From an uncultured bacterium (GTDB lineage: Bacteria > Cyanobacteriota > Vampirovibrionia > Gastranaerophilales > JAILCC01): a stretch of 38,395 bases of DNA. The notes under the pieces are model-generated. The model saw nothing but the letters and a program-made list of their open reading frames with translations. It did not search any database and was not told the DNA's origin. Shown in pieces: positions 6,743-15,867 of the stretch (position 1 is its first letter; every line of letters begins with the position of its first letter). The stretch covers positions 1 to 38,395 of the forward strand of contig CASDUJ010000021.1 in assembly GCA_949283935.1 (NCBI GenBank), written 5' to 3'. A program made the position numbers and the translations under genes.

Positions 6743-8158
6743 TTACAATTTTTCTTGTTGTTCGTTGTTTTGAGTTATTGTGTGTAAATTTTTGCCTCCA
6801 ATAGCTTTGTATAAACCTATTGTAGATATCAAATAATTAATTTTATTCGATACTTCATCGCATTGTGTAAGTAATTTTTGCTGTTCAAGATATAAAACAT
6901 CTAAGTTTGCTGCTGCTCCTATTTTGTTTTTGTAAGATAAAAGTTCGTATTTTTTGTTGTCTAATTTTACTCTTTCTAAGCTTTGTTCGTAGTTTTTATA
7001 ATCAGTTTTTACTTTTGCGCATGAATCGTTTACTTCTTGAATACTTGTTAATATTGTTTTTTGATAATTTGTAACTGCTTCATCGTATTCAAATTTTTTC
7101 AATTTTAAAAAAGCTAATTTTCTTCCTCCGCTAAATAAATCTATTGCAGGTAATATTCCAGCATTTGCAAGTTGAGATGATGTGTTGAATAATTTCCCCC
7201 ACTCATATGCATTGAAGCCAAGTTGTCCATAAATAGTAAATTTTGGTAAAAATTCCCTTTTGGCTACTTTTACATTATAGCCGGCTTGTTTTATACTTTC
7301 TTCTGCTTGAATGTAATCAGGTCTGTTAGATATTATTTGAGAATCAATTTCAGTTGGTATATTACTGATTAAAGAAAGCTCTTCGTAGCTGCTTCGGTCA
7401 AGATTTTTATAATTATCCGATAAGAAAACTCTTAACTGGTTTATTAAAATAGTTTGAGTATGTTCCAAGTTGTTTAGTGCTTCCTTTTGTAAATTTAAAA
7501 ATTTCTCTTCGTTTAAAACTTCGTTTATTGTGCATAATCCATTAGAGTATTTTGTTTTAGTTTTTTGGGTAATAATTTCTTGTATTTCTATAATTCTCTT
7601 TTGTAGTTCAATAAGTTTATCTGTTTTAATTAAATTGAAATAATCTGTGGCAAAATAAGATGTAAGTGTTATGTAGCTTGCTCTTTCTTCTTGTTTTATT
7701 ATTTCTAATTGTTTTTGTAAACTTTTTGTTTTTAATCTGTTGCTTCCCCATATATCTATTTCATAACTTGCGGTAAGAGGTATTTGAAATTGATATTGAG
7801 AAAAAGAAGGTATTACCATATTGCCAAATTGTTGATCAGATGAAGGCATTATTCTTCCAAAATCTCCATTAAATGATAATTGAGGAAGTTCATTTGCAAA
7901 TGAAAGTTTTACTAATTTTTCTCCTTCTTTTACTTTTAATGCAGCAATCTTTAAATCTTGGTTCTTTTCAAATAATTCCAATATGTATTGTGACAAAATA
8001 GAATCGTTGTATTCATTCCACCATGACAAATTTAAATATTCAATGTATTTATTGTTTTCATTGGACTTGGATGTGTTAGATTTTGCATTTGTTATTGTGC
8101 AAGTAAAACTAAAAAACATAAGTAAAATAGTAATTATTAGTGTTTTTGTCAATTTCAT
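6743..8158 (-). CDS. TolC/NodT-type outer-membrane efflux channel
   Basis: Outer-membrane factor of a tripartite efflux pump, 471 residues, with two outer-membrane efflux repeats. A signal peptide (MKLTKTLIITILLMFFSF, then TNAKS) is followed by a conserved WWNEYNDSILSQYI entry motif, as in NodT-type proteins, and long helical coiled coils. Strand-forming segments such as PQLSFNGDFGR and PKFTIYGQLGFNAYEWG each belong to one repeat. A Cys near the signal end (FTC) does not fit a lipobox well, so lipidation is doubtful. The open frame runs upstream to 8293, but the ATG at 8158 sits directly before the signal peptide and has an AGAGAAA ribosome site, so I use it. It diverges from the MarR-type regulator across a shared operator. 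The cognate EmrA/EmrB genes on the other strand are broken, so this channel may now serve another exporter or have no partner. Confidence 0.88.
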   Translation of the reverse strand: MKLTKTLIITILLMFFSFTCTITNAKSNTSKSNENNKYIEYLNLSWWNEYNDSILSQYILELFEKNQDLKIAALKVKEGEKLVKLSFANELPQLSFNGDFGRIMPSSDQQFGNMVIPSFSQYQFQIPLTASYEIDIWGSNRLKTKSLQKQLEIIKQEERASYITLTSYFATDYFNLIKTDKLIELQKRIIEIQEIITQKTKTKYSNGLCTINEVLNEEKFLNLQKEALNNLEHTQTILINQLRVFLSDNYKNLDRSSYEELSLISNIPTEIDSQIISNRPDYIQAEESIKQAGYNVKVAKREFLPKFTIYGQLGFNAYEWGKLFNTSSQLANAGILPAIDLFSGGRKLAFLKLKKFEYDEAVTNYQKTILTSIQEVNDSCAKVKTDYKNYEQSLERVKLDNKKYELLSYKNKIGAAANLDVLYLEQQKLLTQCDEVSNKINYLISTIGLYKAIGGKNLHTITQNNEQQEKL

Positions 8159-8180
8159 AAAAATTTCTCTTTCTTTTTTC

Positions 8181-8210
8181 TTTCTTGTGTTATAATTACA
8201 ACACAAGAAA
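8181..8210. promoter_or_regulatory. Probable MarR operator between the tolC-like and marR-like genes
   Basis: A 30-bp palindrome, TTTCTTGTGTTATAA and its complement, with one mismatched base pair (positions 8192 and 8199). It lies midway between the divergent start codons, 22 nt from one and 39 nt from the other. MarR-family dimers bind palindromes of this sort, often with TTG-N-CAA half-sites. Binding here would repress both directions. Confidence 0.65.
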
Positions 8211-8249
8211 ATTTTATAATAAAAATTTTTAAAGTAAAAGGAGAAGAAT

Positions 8250-8696
8250 TTGTTAAGAACAAGATTAGGTGCAATGCTTGTTTCTACAGGCATTTTGTCA
8301 AGAATGTTAGCTTTGCAAATTTATTCAGAAAAGGGATTTGAAATTACTCCTGAACAATATCTTGTCCTTTCTCTAATAGTTGATTACGGAGGTGAATTAT
8401 ATCAAAGACAAATTTCAGAAATAACTTTTAAAGATCGATCGAATGTGACAAGAATTATTAATATTTTGGAAAGCAAAGGGTTAGTAAAAAGAGTTAAAGA
8501 TACAAACAAAAGAATGATATACAAAATAGCTGTTACAGCTAAAGGAATAGAAACGCGAGAAAAAATTAAGCCCACAGCTATGGAAATAAAAGCCCTTACA
8601 ACCAAAGGAATAGCAGATAAAGATATTGAATTCACGTTAGAAATTTTGGAAAAAATGCAATTAAATATGTGGGATAAAGTTGCATTACACACATGA
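8250..8696 (+). CDS. MarR-family transcriptional regulator of the efflux locus
   Basis: A winged-helix repressor of 148 residues, the usual MarR length. The core shows FEITPEQYLVLSLIVDYGGE, then the recognition helix region FKDRSNVTRIINILESKGLV and the beta wing RVKDTNKRMIYKIAVTAKG. The start is a TTG at 8250 supported by AAGGAG 6 nt upstream. An in-frame ATG at 8274 has no such site. It is the first gene of the plus-strand emr operon and diverges from the tolC-like gene. MarR repressors of this layout (EmrR/MprA, HucR) are released by phenolic or hydrophobic ligands, so induction by such a compound is likely. The gene is intact although its pump genes are not, so it may still control the outer-membrane channel. 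Confidence 0.88.
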   Translation: MLRTRLGAMLVSTGILSRMLALQIYSEKGFEITPEQYLVLSLIVDYGGELYQRQISEITFKDRSNVTRIINILESKGLVKRVKDTNKRMIYKIAVTAKGIETREKIKPTAMEIKALTTKGIADKDIEFTLEILEKMQLNMWDKVALHT

Positions 8697-8723
8697 ATCA
8701 CATAAAAAGAATGAGGCAATTTT

Positions 8724-9838
8724 ATGAGTAATGAAGCAGAAAACGAAAAATACGACAAAAATGAACAAACAGAAAAAGAACAAAAATCACAACAAGAAAA
8801 TGATTTTCATACAGACACTAGGCATAGTTATCAAAAGAAAAGAGTTATAGTGCCTTCTATAACAGCTGTTATATTTATTGTTGCAGGAATTTATTTTTTG
8901 ATACATTCGCATTTTTATCAATCTACTGATGATGCTTTTGTAGAAGGCCACATTGTTTCTGTTGCTCCAAGAGTTTCAGGACCTGTTGTGGAACTTTTTG
9001 TAGACGACAACAAGCCCGTAAAAAAGGGAGATTTGTTGCTTACAATAGACGAAAATGATTATGCCGTTAAATTAGCTGAGGCTAAAGCTAATTTGGAAAA
9101 GGCTAAATCAGATTTGAAAATTTCACAATAAAATATAACGCAAGCCGAAGCATCATTAAAAGAATCTTCGCATGAAGTAATTTCAACAACTTCAAAACTT
9201 AATTTTGCAGAAAATGATTTTCAAAGATATTCGCTTATGTATAAAGAAGGCATATCATCAAAACAAGATTATGATTCAAGTCGAACGGCTTTAGTTGTTG
9301 CAAAAGCCAATAAAAAAGCTGCTATAGAAAAAGAAAATGCTGCTAATGCTGCATTAGAAAGCTCCAAAGCAAAAGAAGAAGCAGCAAAAGCTGATATAAA
9401 AAAACTCGAAGCAGAAGTAAAAGCTGCTGAGCTTAATCTTTCTTATACTAAGATTTATGCAGTTCAAGATGGGCTTGTTACAAATAAAAGTGTCGAAGTA
9501 GGAAATTATGTTCAAATAGCTCAACCTTTGTTTTCAATAGTACCTCAAAACATGTGGGTAGTTGCAAACTTTAAAGAAACTCATCTAACAAATATTAAAC
9601 CTGGACAAAAAGTTTCTATAAAAATAGATACATATCCAAAAAAGAAATTTCAAGGAAAATTGATAGCATACAACGTTCTACGGGTGCCAAGGCTAGTCTT
9701 TTTCCTCCTGAAAATGCAGTTGGAAGTTATGTGAAAATAGTACAAAGAATCCCTGTAAAAATAGTTTTTACAGAAGATGTTTCTGATTTCAATATAGTTC
9801 CTGGCATGTCAGTTGTACCTGAGGTAAAAATTAGGTAG
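8724..9838 (+). pseudogene. emrA: Broken EmrA/HlyD-type membrane fusion protein
   Basis: Periplasmic adaptor of an Emr-type drug efflux pump. Read through its lesions it is an ordinary family member of about 370 residues: one N-terminal membrane helix (about 35-55), biotinyl-lipoyl half (VAPRVSGPVVELFVDDNKPV), a coiled-coil hairpin rich in Ala, Lys and Glu, and the second lipoyl and beta-barrel parts (IYAVQDGLVTNKSVEVGNYV). Lesion 1: an in-frame TAA at 9129-9131 after KISQ, with the same frame continuing as NITQAEASLKESS. Lesion 2: a one-base loss near 9657-9661. After it, the other forward frame gives the family tail DSIQRSTGAKASLFPPENA and the stop at 9836. The start has GAGG 7 nt upstream. 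The fragments cannot give a working adaptor unless recoding occurs. Confidence 0.85.
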
Positions 9839-9850
9839 CAGGGGTACAAA

Positions 9851-11415
9851 ATGGGTACAGAGCTTACTTCTTTTGATAATGATCATATAAATACTCATCA
9901 TGTAAAACAAGAGATACCAATTTGGCTTCTTGCATTTACTATATTGCTTCCTACTTCTTTTACTATGCTTGCAACTTCTGCAACAAACGTTGCTATTCCT
10001 TATATCGCAGGATTTTTTGGTTCAACTGTAGACGAAGCAAATTGGGTTATAACTACATACATGATTGCGAATGCTATATTAATTCCATTAACAGGTTGGT
10101 TGGAAAATTATATGGGCAGAGCAATGTTTCTCAAAGTTTTCATTTCGATATTTACCGTAGGTTCTCTTATTTGTGCTTTTGCACCAAGTTTAAATGTTTT
10201 GGTTTTTGGCAGAATTATTCAAGGTATTGGTGGTGGACCTATGATGCCTATTTCTCAAGCAATTTTAATTGCAAGTTTTCCTTTTAACAAAAGAGGTCAG
10301 GCAATGGCTTTATTTGCTTTTGCGGTTATGGTTTTTTCCATTTTAGGACCAACTTTTGGAGGAATTATTGTCGATAATTTTTCTTGGCAATGGATTTATC
10401 TTGTTAATATTCCTGTTGGAATTTTTTCTGTAATCCTTGTTCATTGCAATATACTTGAAAATCATAATAGACAAAAACCTTCAAAAATAGATTTTGTTGG
10501 GCTTACGGCTTTAATTATTTGGCTTATGTCCATGGAAATTGTTTTGGATAAAGGACAACAATATGGTTGGTTTGATACTACTTGGATTTGTGTTATGACG
10601 CTATTTCGGCATTTTCTTTGGTGTTTTTTATTGTTTGGGAGCTTGAGTATAAATTTCCTATTGTGAATCTTAGAGTCTTTAAAGATAAAAATTTTTTTGT
10701 TGGAACAATCTTAGGTTCTTCTGTAAATGTAATTATATATGTTACTATTTTACTTCTTCCTATGTTTTTGCAGAGCTTAATGGGCTATAATGCTGTTTTG
10801 AGTGGCTTATCTTTAGCTCCAAGAGTGCTTTCTTGTATAGTTGTTTTGGCTGTTATTGGCACTATGGTTGAGTTTTTGGATAATAGAATTTTAATTGCTT
10901 TGGGGTTCTTTTTTCTTGGTGTTTCAACTTTTATGTATGCTAATTTAAATTTGATGCTTTCTTTTAAATTTTTTATATTACCTAATATTTTAATGGGTAT
11001 TGGAGTAATTCTTGTCTTTATTCCTATATCTGCTTTGGTTTTAGGAACTTTACCAAAATCAGAACTTGCAAATGGTGCAGGATTACATAGTCTTTGCAAA
11101 TGTGTTATGACTGCTGTTGTCATTTCTATTTCTTCAACTTTTGTTTCTAGATTTTCTCAAGCGCATCAAACTTATTTGGTTGGAAATTTGTCTAATTTTA
11201 ATCTTATTTTCCAGCATAAATTTCAGTCTTTGGTTGATAGTTTTTCTTCTTTGTCGAATACAATTGCTGTTATTAAAGCTAATGCTGTTTTGTATAAACA
11301 ACTTTTGGTTCAAGCTAAATTAATGGCTTTTGTTGATGTGTTTAAAATATTTGCTTTGATTGCTTTTATTTTGATTCCTTTTGCTTTCTTACTTAAAGTA
11401 CCTAACAAAAATTAA
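9851..11415 (+). pseudogene. emrB: Broken EmrB-type MFS drug transporter (DHA2 family)
   Basis: An inner-membrane proton-driven drug exporter, 14-helix DHA2 type. The N-terminal part (9851 to about 10600) has TNVAIPYIAGFFGSTVDEAN, the antiporter motif LGPTFGGIIVDNFSWQWIYL, and the WVITTYMIANA helix. A one-base loss near 10598-10602 shifts the frame. The C-terminal half continues in another forward frame from ISAFSLVFFIVWELEYK to the stop at 11413-11415. Both halves are otherwise well kept, which suggests recent breakage. The ribosome site GCAGGGG lies upstream of the ATG. It follows emrA by 12 nt as the distal gene of the operon. No long homopolymer lies at the shift, so it does not look phase-variable. 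Confidence 0.85.
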
Positions 11416-11428
11416 ATTAAGCAATTTT

Positions 11429-12256
11429 TTATTCAATTACTGCCCAAAGTCTTCCTTTGTTTCCTGATATAAGTTTTATATCAACTCCAAAAGCTTTTTT
11501 TAAATTTTCTTTTGTTAAAACTTCTTCTCTTGTCCCAGTAATATCTATTTTGCCTGAATTTAGAATCATTCCTTTGTTGAAAATTGGCAAAATATCTTCA
11601 ATTCTTTGAGAAATAAATATTATTGTTAATTCTGGATGATTTTGTGCCAATTGATTAATTGTGTTTAGCAAAAATTCTCTTTCTGCTATATCAAGATAAA
11701 CATTTGGTTCATCAAGAATCATAAGTTCAGGTTTTGTTAAAAGAGCTCTTGCTATAAGTATTTTCATTTGTTCTCCAGAAGACATTCCCAAGATACTTTT
11801 GTTTTCTAAATGAGATGCGTTGAGCATTTTTAAAAGATTTTTGGCTTCTTCTAATTCTCTTTCATTTGCATTTCTGTAAAATCCTAAATATCCATCTGGA
11901 CCTGATAAAACCATTCTTATCCCAGTTAATTCTCTCGCTAAATGTTGTTGAATAAAAGGGCTGACCCAAGCAATTTTTTTTCTTAATTCATTTAAATTTA
12001 CATTTCCAAAGCGTTGACCTAGTATTTCTACCGTAGCTCCATAAAAAGGCCAAATGTAGCCTAACATAGTTTTTACCAAAGTAGTTTTCCCCGCTCCATT
12101 GGCTCCAAGAATAAAATATTTGTCACCTTTTTCTACTTCCCAATTAATATTGTGCAATATTTCACGTTCATCAATATAGACTGTTGCATTTTTTATTTTT
12201 ACAACTATATTTTTATTGCAACTGATATCTTTATGTAAAAATTCTATTTCATTCAT
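11429..12256 (-). CDS. Stand-alone ABC-type ATPase (ModF/YlmA-like)
   Basis: ATP-binding cassette protein of about 275 residues with a single domain. Walker A is GANGAGKTT (51-59), the signature is MSSGEQ (158-163, the family has LSGGQ), and Walker B is LMILDEP (178-184). Around the D-loop it reads NVYLDIAERE, as in the YlmA/ModF branch. The H-loop histidine is replaced: where FVTH or FVSH is usual, the sequence is FISQRIEDI, giving Gln217. No permease or binding-protein gene adjoins it, so it is a cytoplasmic ATPase of unknown partner. The frame opens at a TTG (12280). I chose the ATG at 12256. A TATAAT lies 12-18 nt before that ATG, so the leader would be very short. Confidence 0.8.
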   Translation of the reverse strand: MNEIEFLHKDISCNKNIVVKIKNATVYIDEREILHNINWEVEKGDKYFILGANGAGKTTLVKTMLGYIWPFYGATVEILGQRFGNVNLNELRKKIAWVSPFIQQHLARELTGIRMVLSGPDGYLGFYRNANERELEEAKNLLKMLNASHLENKSILGMSSGEQMKILIARALLTKPELMILDEPNVYLDIAEREFLLNTINQLAQNHPELTIIFISQRIEDILPIFNKGMILNSGKIDITGTREEVLTKENLKKAFGVDIKLISGNKGRLWAVIE

Positions 12257-12356
12257 AACGTTATGATTATAGCACAACAACGTTTGATTTTAATCAATAT
12301 GATGATGTTTTTTTATTTTATTTGTTTTAAATTTAAGTATTAGTTTTGGAGGACAT

Positions 12357-13025
12357 ATGAGTAAAAAAATTCTTGTTGTAACTACGAATGTAGATAATTC
12401 GCCTGATGGAAAAATTTTTAGCAATGGTGTGTGGCTTGAAGAATTTGCTGTTCCTTATTTGATTTTTAAAGGAAATTTTTGTGAAATTAGTGTTGCAAGT
12501 CCTAATGGAGGACTTGCGCCTGTAGATGAAAATAGTATGTCTTGTTCTAATCCTATGGAATGGGATGAGTGTATTAAAATTCTTCGAAATACTCAGAAAT
12601 TATCTGAAATAAATTATGAGAATTTTGATGCAATATTTTTGCCAGGAGGACATGGACCTATGTATGATCTTGCAAATGATAAATTTTTGGCAAAAGTTAT
12701 TGAGTATTTCTATAACACGGAAAAGATTATTAGTGCAGTATGTCATGGACCTGCAGGTTTGTTGCTTGCACAAGATAAGTGGAATACTTCTATACTAAAG
12801 AATAAGAAAGTTACTTGTTTTACAGATGATGAGGAAAAAATAGTGAAATACTCAGATTTACTTCCTTTTTCTTTGGAAACAAAAATTCGAGAATTAGGGG
12901 CAAATTTTATTGCTAAAAAACCTTGGGCTGAGCACGTAGAAATAGATGGTAATATTATTACTGGGCAAAATCCTGCTTCAGCTATTTTAGTTGCAGAAAA
13001 AGTAATAGAAAAACTCAACATTTAA
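12357..13025 (+). CDS. DJ-1/PfpI-family protein (Hsp31-like class I amidotransferase fold)
   Basis: A 222-residue protein of the DJ-1/PfpI superfamily, close in pattern to the Hsp31/glyoxalase III-like branch. The nucleophile elbow AVCHGPAGLL gives Cys129 with His130 next to it. The strand-turn motif FLPGGHGPMYDL (94-105) and the conserved acidic residue in GVWLEEFAVPY (Glu28 or Glu29) complete the usual site. Members degrade methylglyoxal or repair glycated proteins, or act as holdases. Which applies here cannot be decided from sequence. GGAGG lies 4 nt before the ATG, a strong ribosome site. It diverges from the ABC ATPase gene and converges with the MFS transporter gene, with a 1-nt gap. 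Confidence 0.85.
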   Translation: MSKKILVVTTNVDNSPDGKIFSNGVWLEEFAVPYLIFKGNFCEISVASPNGGLAPVDENSMSCSNPMEWDECIKILRNTQKLSEINYENFDAIFLPGGHGPMYDLANDKFLAKVIEYFYNTEKIISAVCHGPAGLLLAQDKWNTSILKNKKVTCFTDDEEKIVKYSDLLPFSLETKIRELGANFIAKKPWAEHVEIDGNIITGQNPASAILVAEKVIEKLNI

Positions 13026-13026
13026 T

Positions 13027-14361
13027 TTATACATTTGAATATATATCGTGTTCGTATTTGTCGTGCCAATGTTCATCATGTTTGTCTTCGATGTATTTAC
13101 GCATTTGTAGAAAACGAATAGTTTTTTTACTTTCTTGAATTTTAAATGCGCAAAATAACGAAATTAAAGACAAACAAAATATTACAGTAAAAATTACTAT
13201 ATAAGCTTGATTTGAGTAAATTACAGGATTTGTTAAAACTGATGCAGAACTAAATGCATTCAAAATATATCCTGTGACATTTCCTAAAATTGCTACTATC
13301 AAGTAAAATCCACTTGTCATAGTGCTTATAGCTGTACTAGATTCTCTTTGCCCATTTAAATCGTGTAATAAAGGAACAAGTAAAGGCGAAAGACAAGCAA
13401 AAAAAGCCATTAGGCAAAATAAAATTGCTATAATTGGTGTTCGGAAATTAAAAGCAAGGCAAATTAGTATAAATATAGCTGAAAAAGAGGTATTTGTGGC
13501 TGAAATTTTTAGAAAAATTGTTCTGCGATTTAAGATAGCTTTACTTATAGTAGCCATAATTGGTCCAGCTATTGCGTACAGACCTCCCATTACAGAGAGT
13601 ATAATAGCTGCAGTTAATGTTTGAAATAAACAAAAGTCTTCCAAAAATTTTTTACCTATAACAGTTTGTAAAACATAATATAAACCATAGTTTAAGCAAG
13701 CAAATGTGTACAGATTTAAATTGTTTTTGTTTTTTAAGACATTTTTGTAGAGTTCAAAATTAAAATGTACACTTTTATCAATAGATTGTTTTGGAACAAA
13801 TGTTTTGATAAGAACAAAGGCAAATGTAAGAATTAAAGTTATTATTCCTATACAAAAAAAGGTTTGTCTCCACCCAATTTGGTTTACACACAAAACTAAA
13901 GGAGCATTTGCAATTATACCTCCAAGATAACCTATTAAAAGTATCAAAGACAAAACTACCCCAAAATTGTTTTTGTGAACTATTTTTTTTGTTTCTTGTA
14001 TCATTCCAAGATAAAAAGTTGCTGAACCTAACCCAATTAATCCTCTACTAATATACAAAAGCCAAAGTGATTTTGAAAAAGGAAACAAAAGACTTCCAAT
14101 TGCAAATATAACTGAGCCAACTGTAATTACTCTAAATCCTCCATATCTTGAAATTAAAATACCTATTATTAATTGACTAATGGCATAAATATACATAAAA
14201 GATGCACCCAAAGCAGTTATACTTGCAGGATTTGTTTTTAAAGCAATTTGCAAGACATCAAAAATTGCTCCTGGAACTGCAACTCTTTGAATATTTGCCA
14301 TAAAATAAAGAATCGTTCCTATAATTACTAAGAAAAATGGAAGTAAATAATTTTTTCGCAT
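13027..14361 (-). CDS. MFS transporter with a histidine-rich C-terminal tail
   Basis: A 444-residue major facilitator protein with about 12 hydrophobic helices. The loop 2-3 region reads LIIGILISRYGGFRVITVGS, a variant of the family motif A (GxLaDRfGrk), and helix 5 has the gating-type pattern ISRGLIGLGSATFYLG. The substrate is unknown; it lies next to an unrelated DJ-1 gene and a divergent alcohol dehydrogenase. The last 20 or so residues (KYIEDKHDEHWHDKYEHD) hold five histidines and many acidic residues in the cytoplasm, a possible metal-binding tail. The ATG at 14361 has only a weak GAGAGA-type site farther upstream, but it precedes the first helix directly and no better start is seen. Confidence 0.8.
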   Translation of the reverse strand: MRKNYLLPFFLVIIGTILYFMANIQRVAVPGAIFDVLQIALKTNPASITALGASFMYIYAISQLIIGILISRYGGFRVITVGSVIFAIGSLLFPFSKSLWLLYISRGLIGLGSATFYLGMIQETKKIVHKNNFGVVLSLILLIGYLGGIIANAPLVLCVNQIGWRQTFFCIGIITLILTFAFVLIKTFVPKQSIDKSVHFNFELYKNVLKNKNNLNLYTFACLNYGLYYVLQTVIGKKFLEDFCLFQTLTAAIILSVMGGLYAIAGPIMATISKAILNRRTIFLKISATNTSFSAIFILICLAFNFRTPIIAILFCLMAFFACLSPLLVPLLHDLNGQRESSTAISTMTSGFYLIVAILGNVTGYILNAFSSASVLTNPVIYSNQAYIVIFTVIFCLSLISLFCAFKIQESKKTIRFLQMRKYIEDKHDEHWHDKYEHDIYSNV

Positions 14362-14439
14362 GTTTTATTTTAATTCTTGATCTCTCTAACGTTTAAAATT
14401 TTACTCCTGAAAAAAATTATTTTGTAGTAAATATGAGAA

Positions 14440-14469
14440 TTGCTTATTTGAAAAAAAATATTGTATAAT
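14440..14469 (+). promoter_or_regulatory. Sigma-70-type promoter of the alcohol dehydrogenase gene
   Basis: TTGCTT (14440-14445) and the consensus TATAAT (14464-14469) are 18 bp apart. Transcription would begin about 7 bp downstream, leaving a 25-nt leader with AAGGAG before the ATG at 14501. Confidence 0.6.
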
Positions 14470-14500
14470 CAGATGTCTCAGTTTGATAAGGAGAGAAAAA

Positions 14501-15715
14501 ATGTGGATAAAAGATGTAGATGTTAATCAAGTTGTTGAATTAAGAGTAAAGCCAAATGTATATTTTGGCGCAGGTGCAATTTACAAGATTGAAGATATAG
14601 CAAAAGATATGAAATCTAAAGGTATAACTAAAATTATTGTTGTATCAGGAAAAAATGCATACAAAAGTTCAGGTGCTTGGGAAGTTATTGAAAAAGCTTT
14701 AAAAAACAATAATATTGAATATACAAATTATGCAGAAGTTACCCCTAATCCAACAGTAGATGCTGTAGATGCTGCAACCAAACAAGGTAAGGAATTTGGC
14801 GCCCAAGCTGTAATGGGAATAGGTGGCGGTTCTCCTATAGATGCGGCAAAAAGTGTAGCAATTCTACTTGCGAACGAAGGTGTAACAGCTAGAGATGTTT
14901 ACGAATTTAAATTTGCTCCTCAAAAAGCATTACCAATTATTGCAATAAACTTAACTCATGGTACTGGAACAGAAACAAATAGATTTGCAGTAGTAACTAT
15001 TCCTGAAACTGAATATAAACCTGCAATTGCTTATGATTGTATATATCCTTCATATGCTATTGATGATCCAGTTTTAATGAAAAATCTTTCAAAAGAACAA
15101 ACTATTTATGTTTCAGTTGATGCAGTTAATCATTCTATTGAAGCTGCAACCACAAAAGTTGCTTCTCCTTTATCAATATCTCTTGCAAAAGAATGTATAA
15201 CTTTAGTAGCTAAATATCTTCCAATAATTAATAAAGATCCGGAAAATTTAGAAGCAAGGTATTTTCTTTTGTATGCTTCAATATTAGGAGGTGTAAGTTT
15301 TGATAATGGTTTGTTGCATTTTACCCACGCTTTGGAGCATCCATTAAGTGGAGTAAAGCCTAAACTTTCTCATGGATTAGGTTTGGCTATGTTGTTACCT
15401 GCAGTAGTAAAATATGTATATTCTGCAAAAGGTAATACTTTGGCTTCAATTTTAGAAGCTATAGTTCCTGATTTAAAAGGTACCCCCGATGAAGCTGATC
15501 ATGTAGCTAAAAAGCTGGAAGAATGGCTGCAATCTGTTGGAATTTCCCAAAAACTTTCAGATGAGGGATTTTCTGAATCTGATATAAATAAACTTGTAAA
15601 TCTTGCTTTTGAAACTCCTTCTTTAGCTTCATTGCTTGCTATTGCGCCAATTGAAGCTGATAAAGAGGTTGTAAGGGCTATATTTACTGAATCATTGTAT
15701 TCTTATAACAAATAA
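14501..15715 (+). CDS. Iron-type (group III) alcohol dehydrogenase
   Basis: NAD(P)H-linked metal-dependent alcohol dehydrogenase, 404 residues, which interconverts aldehydes and alcohols and probably disposes of fermentation reductant. The coenzyme part has MGIGGGSPIDAAKSVAI (105-121), and a conserved HGTGTETNRFAV region follows where GTGSE is usual. The metal ligands are Asp207 and His211 in DAVNHSIEA, then His276 or His280 in HFTHALEHPLSG, and His291 in KLSHGLGLAMLLP. The ATG at 14501 has AAGGAG 5-8 nt upstream and replaces an earlier in-frame ATG at 14483 without one. It stands alone with its own promoter and terminator, so it can be controlled independently. It could make ethanol from acetaldehyde, but the true substrate (a butanol or propanediol type is possible) is not shown. 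Confidence 0.85.
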   Translation: MWIKDVDVNQVVELRVKPNVYFGAGAIYKIEDIAKDMKSKGITKIIVVSGKNAYKSSGAWEVIEKALKNNNIEYTNYAEVTPNPTVDAVDAATKQGKEFGAQAVMGIGGGSPIDAAKSVAILLANEGVTARDVYEFKFAPQKALPIIAINLTHGTGTETNRFAVVTIPETEYKPAIAYDCIYPSYAIDDPVLMKNLSKEQTIYVSVDAVNHSIEAATTKVASPLSISLAKECITLVAKYLPIINKDPENLEARYFLLYASILGGVSFDNGLLHFTHALEHPLSGVKPKLSHGLGLAMLLPAVVKYVYSAKGNTLASILEAIVPDLKGTPDEADHVAKKLEEWLQSVGISQKLSDEGFSESDINKLVNLAFETPSLASLLAIAPIEADKEVVRAIFTESLYSYNK

Positions 15716-15720
15716 TTTTA

Positions 15721-15762
15721 AAAGCATAGCAAAGGATTTTTCTTTGCTGTGCTTTATTTTTT
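15721..15762 (+). terminator. Intrinsic terminator after the alcohol dehydrogenase
   Basis: Arms AAAGCATAGCAAAG (15721-15734) and CTTTGCTGTGCTTT (15742-15755) pair over 14 bp with one G-T wobble around a 7-nt loop. ATTTTTT follows at once. Confidence 0.85.
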
Positions 15763-15867
15763 AAATAATCCAACATCTAAATTATTCTTTTGTTAATAAG
15801 TTGCAATTTTAAAATAAATATGCCATCATTTTTATTGGTATATTTCATTTTTTCTTGGAATTGAAGT

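Noticed and set aside
8080-8158. Lipoprotein signal in the TolC-like protein
   Set aside because: The Cys after FSFT lacks a proper lipobox, and a normal signal cleavage after TNA is as good.
8402-8758. 118-codon minus-strand frame antisense to the MarR-type gene
   Set aside because: A shadow of an AT-rich gene on the other strand; the plus-strand reading has a clear family and ribosome site.
9129-9131. Possible recoding of TAA in emrA as sense
   Set aside because: TAA is used as a normal stop elsewhere in the window, and two frameshifts in the same operon make decay the simpler reading.
10595-10605. Phase-variable frameshift in emrB
   Set aside because: There is no homopolymer or short tandem repeat at the site, so slipped-strand switching is unlikely.
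14483-14500. Upstream ATG of alcohol dehydrogenase
   Set aside because: It would place the AAGGAG ribosome site inside the coding region and add residues outside the family.
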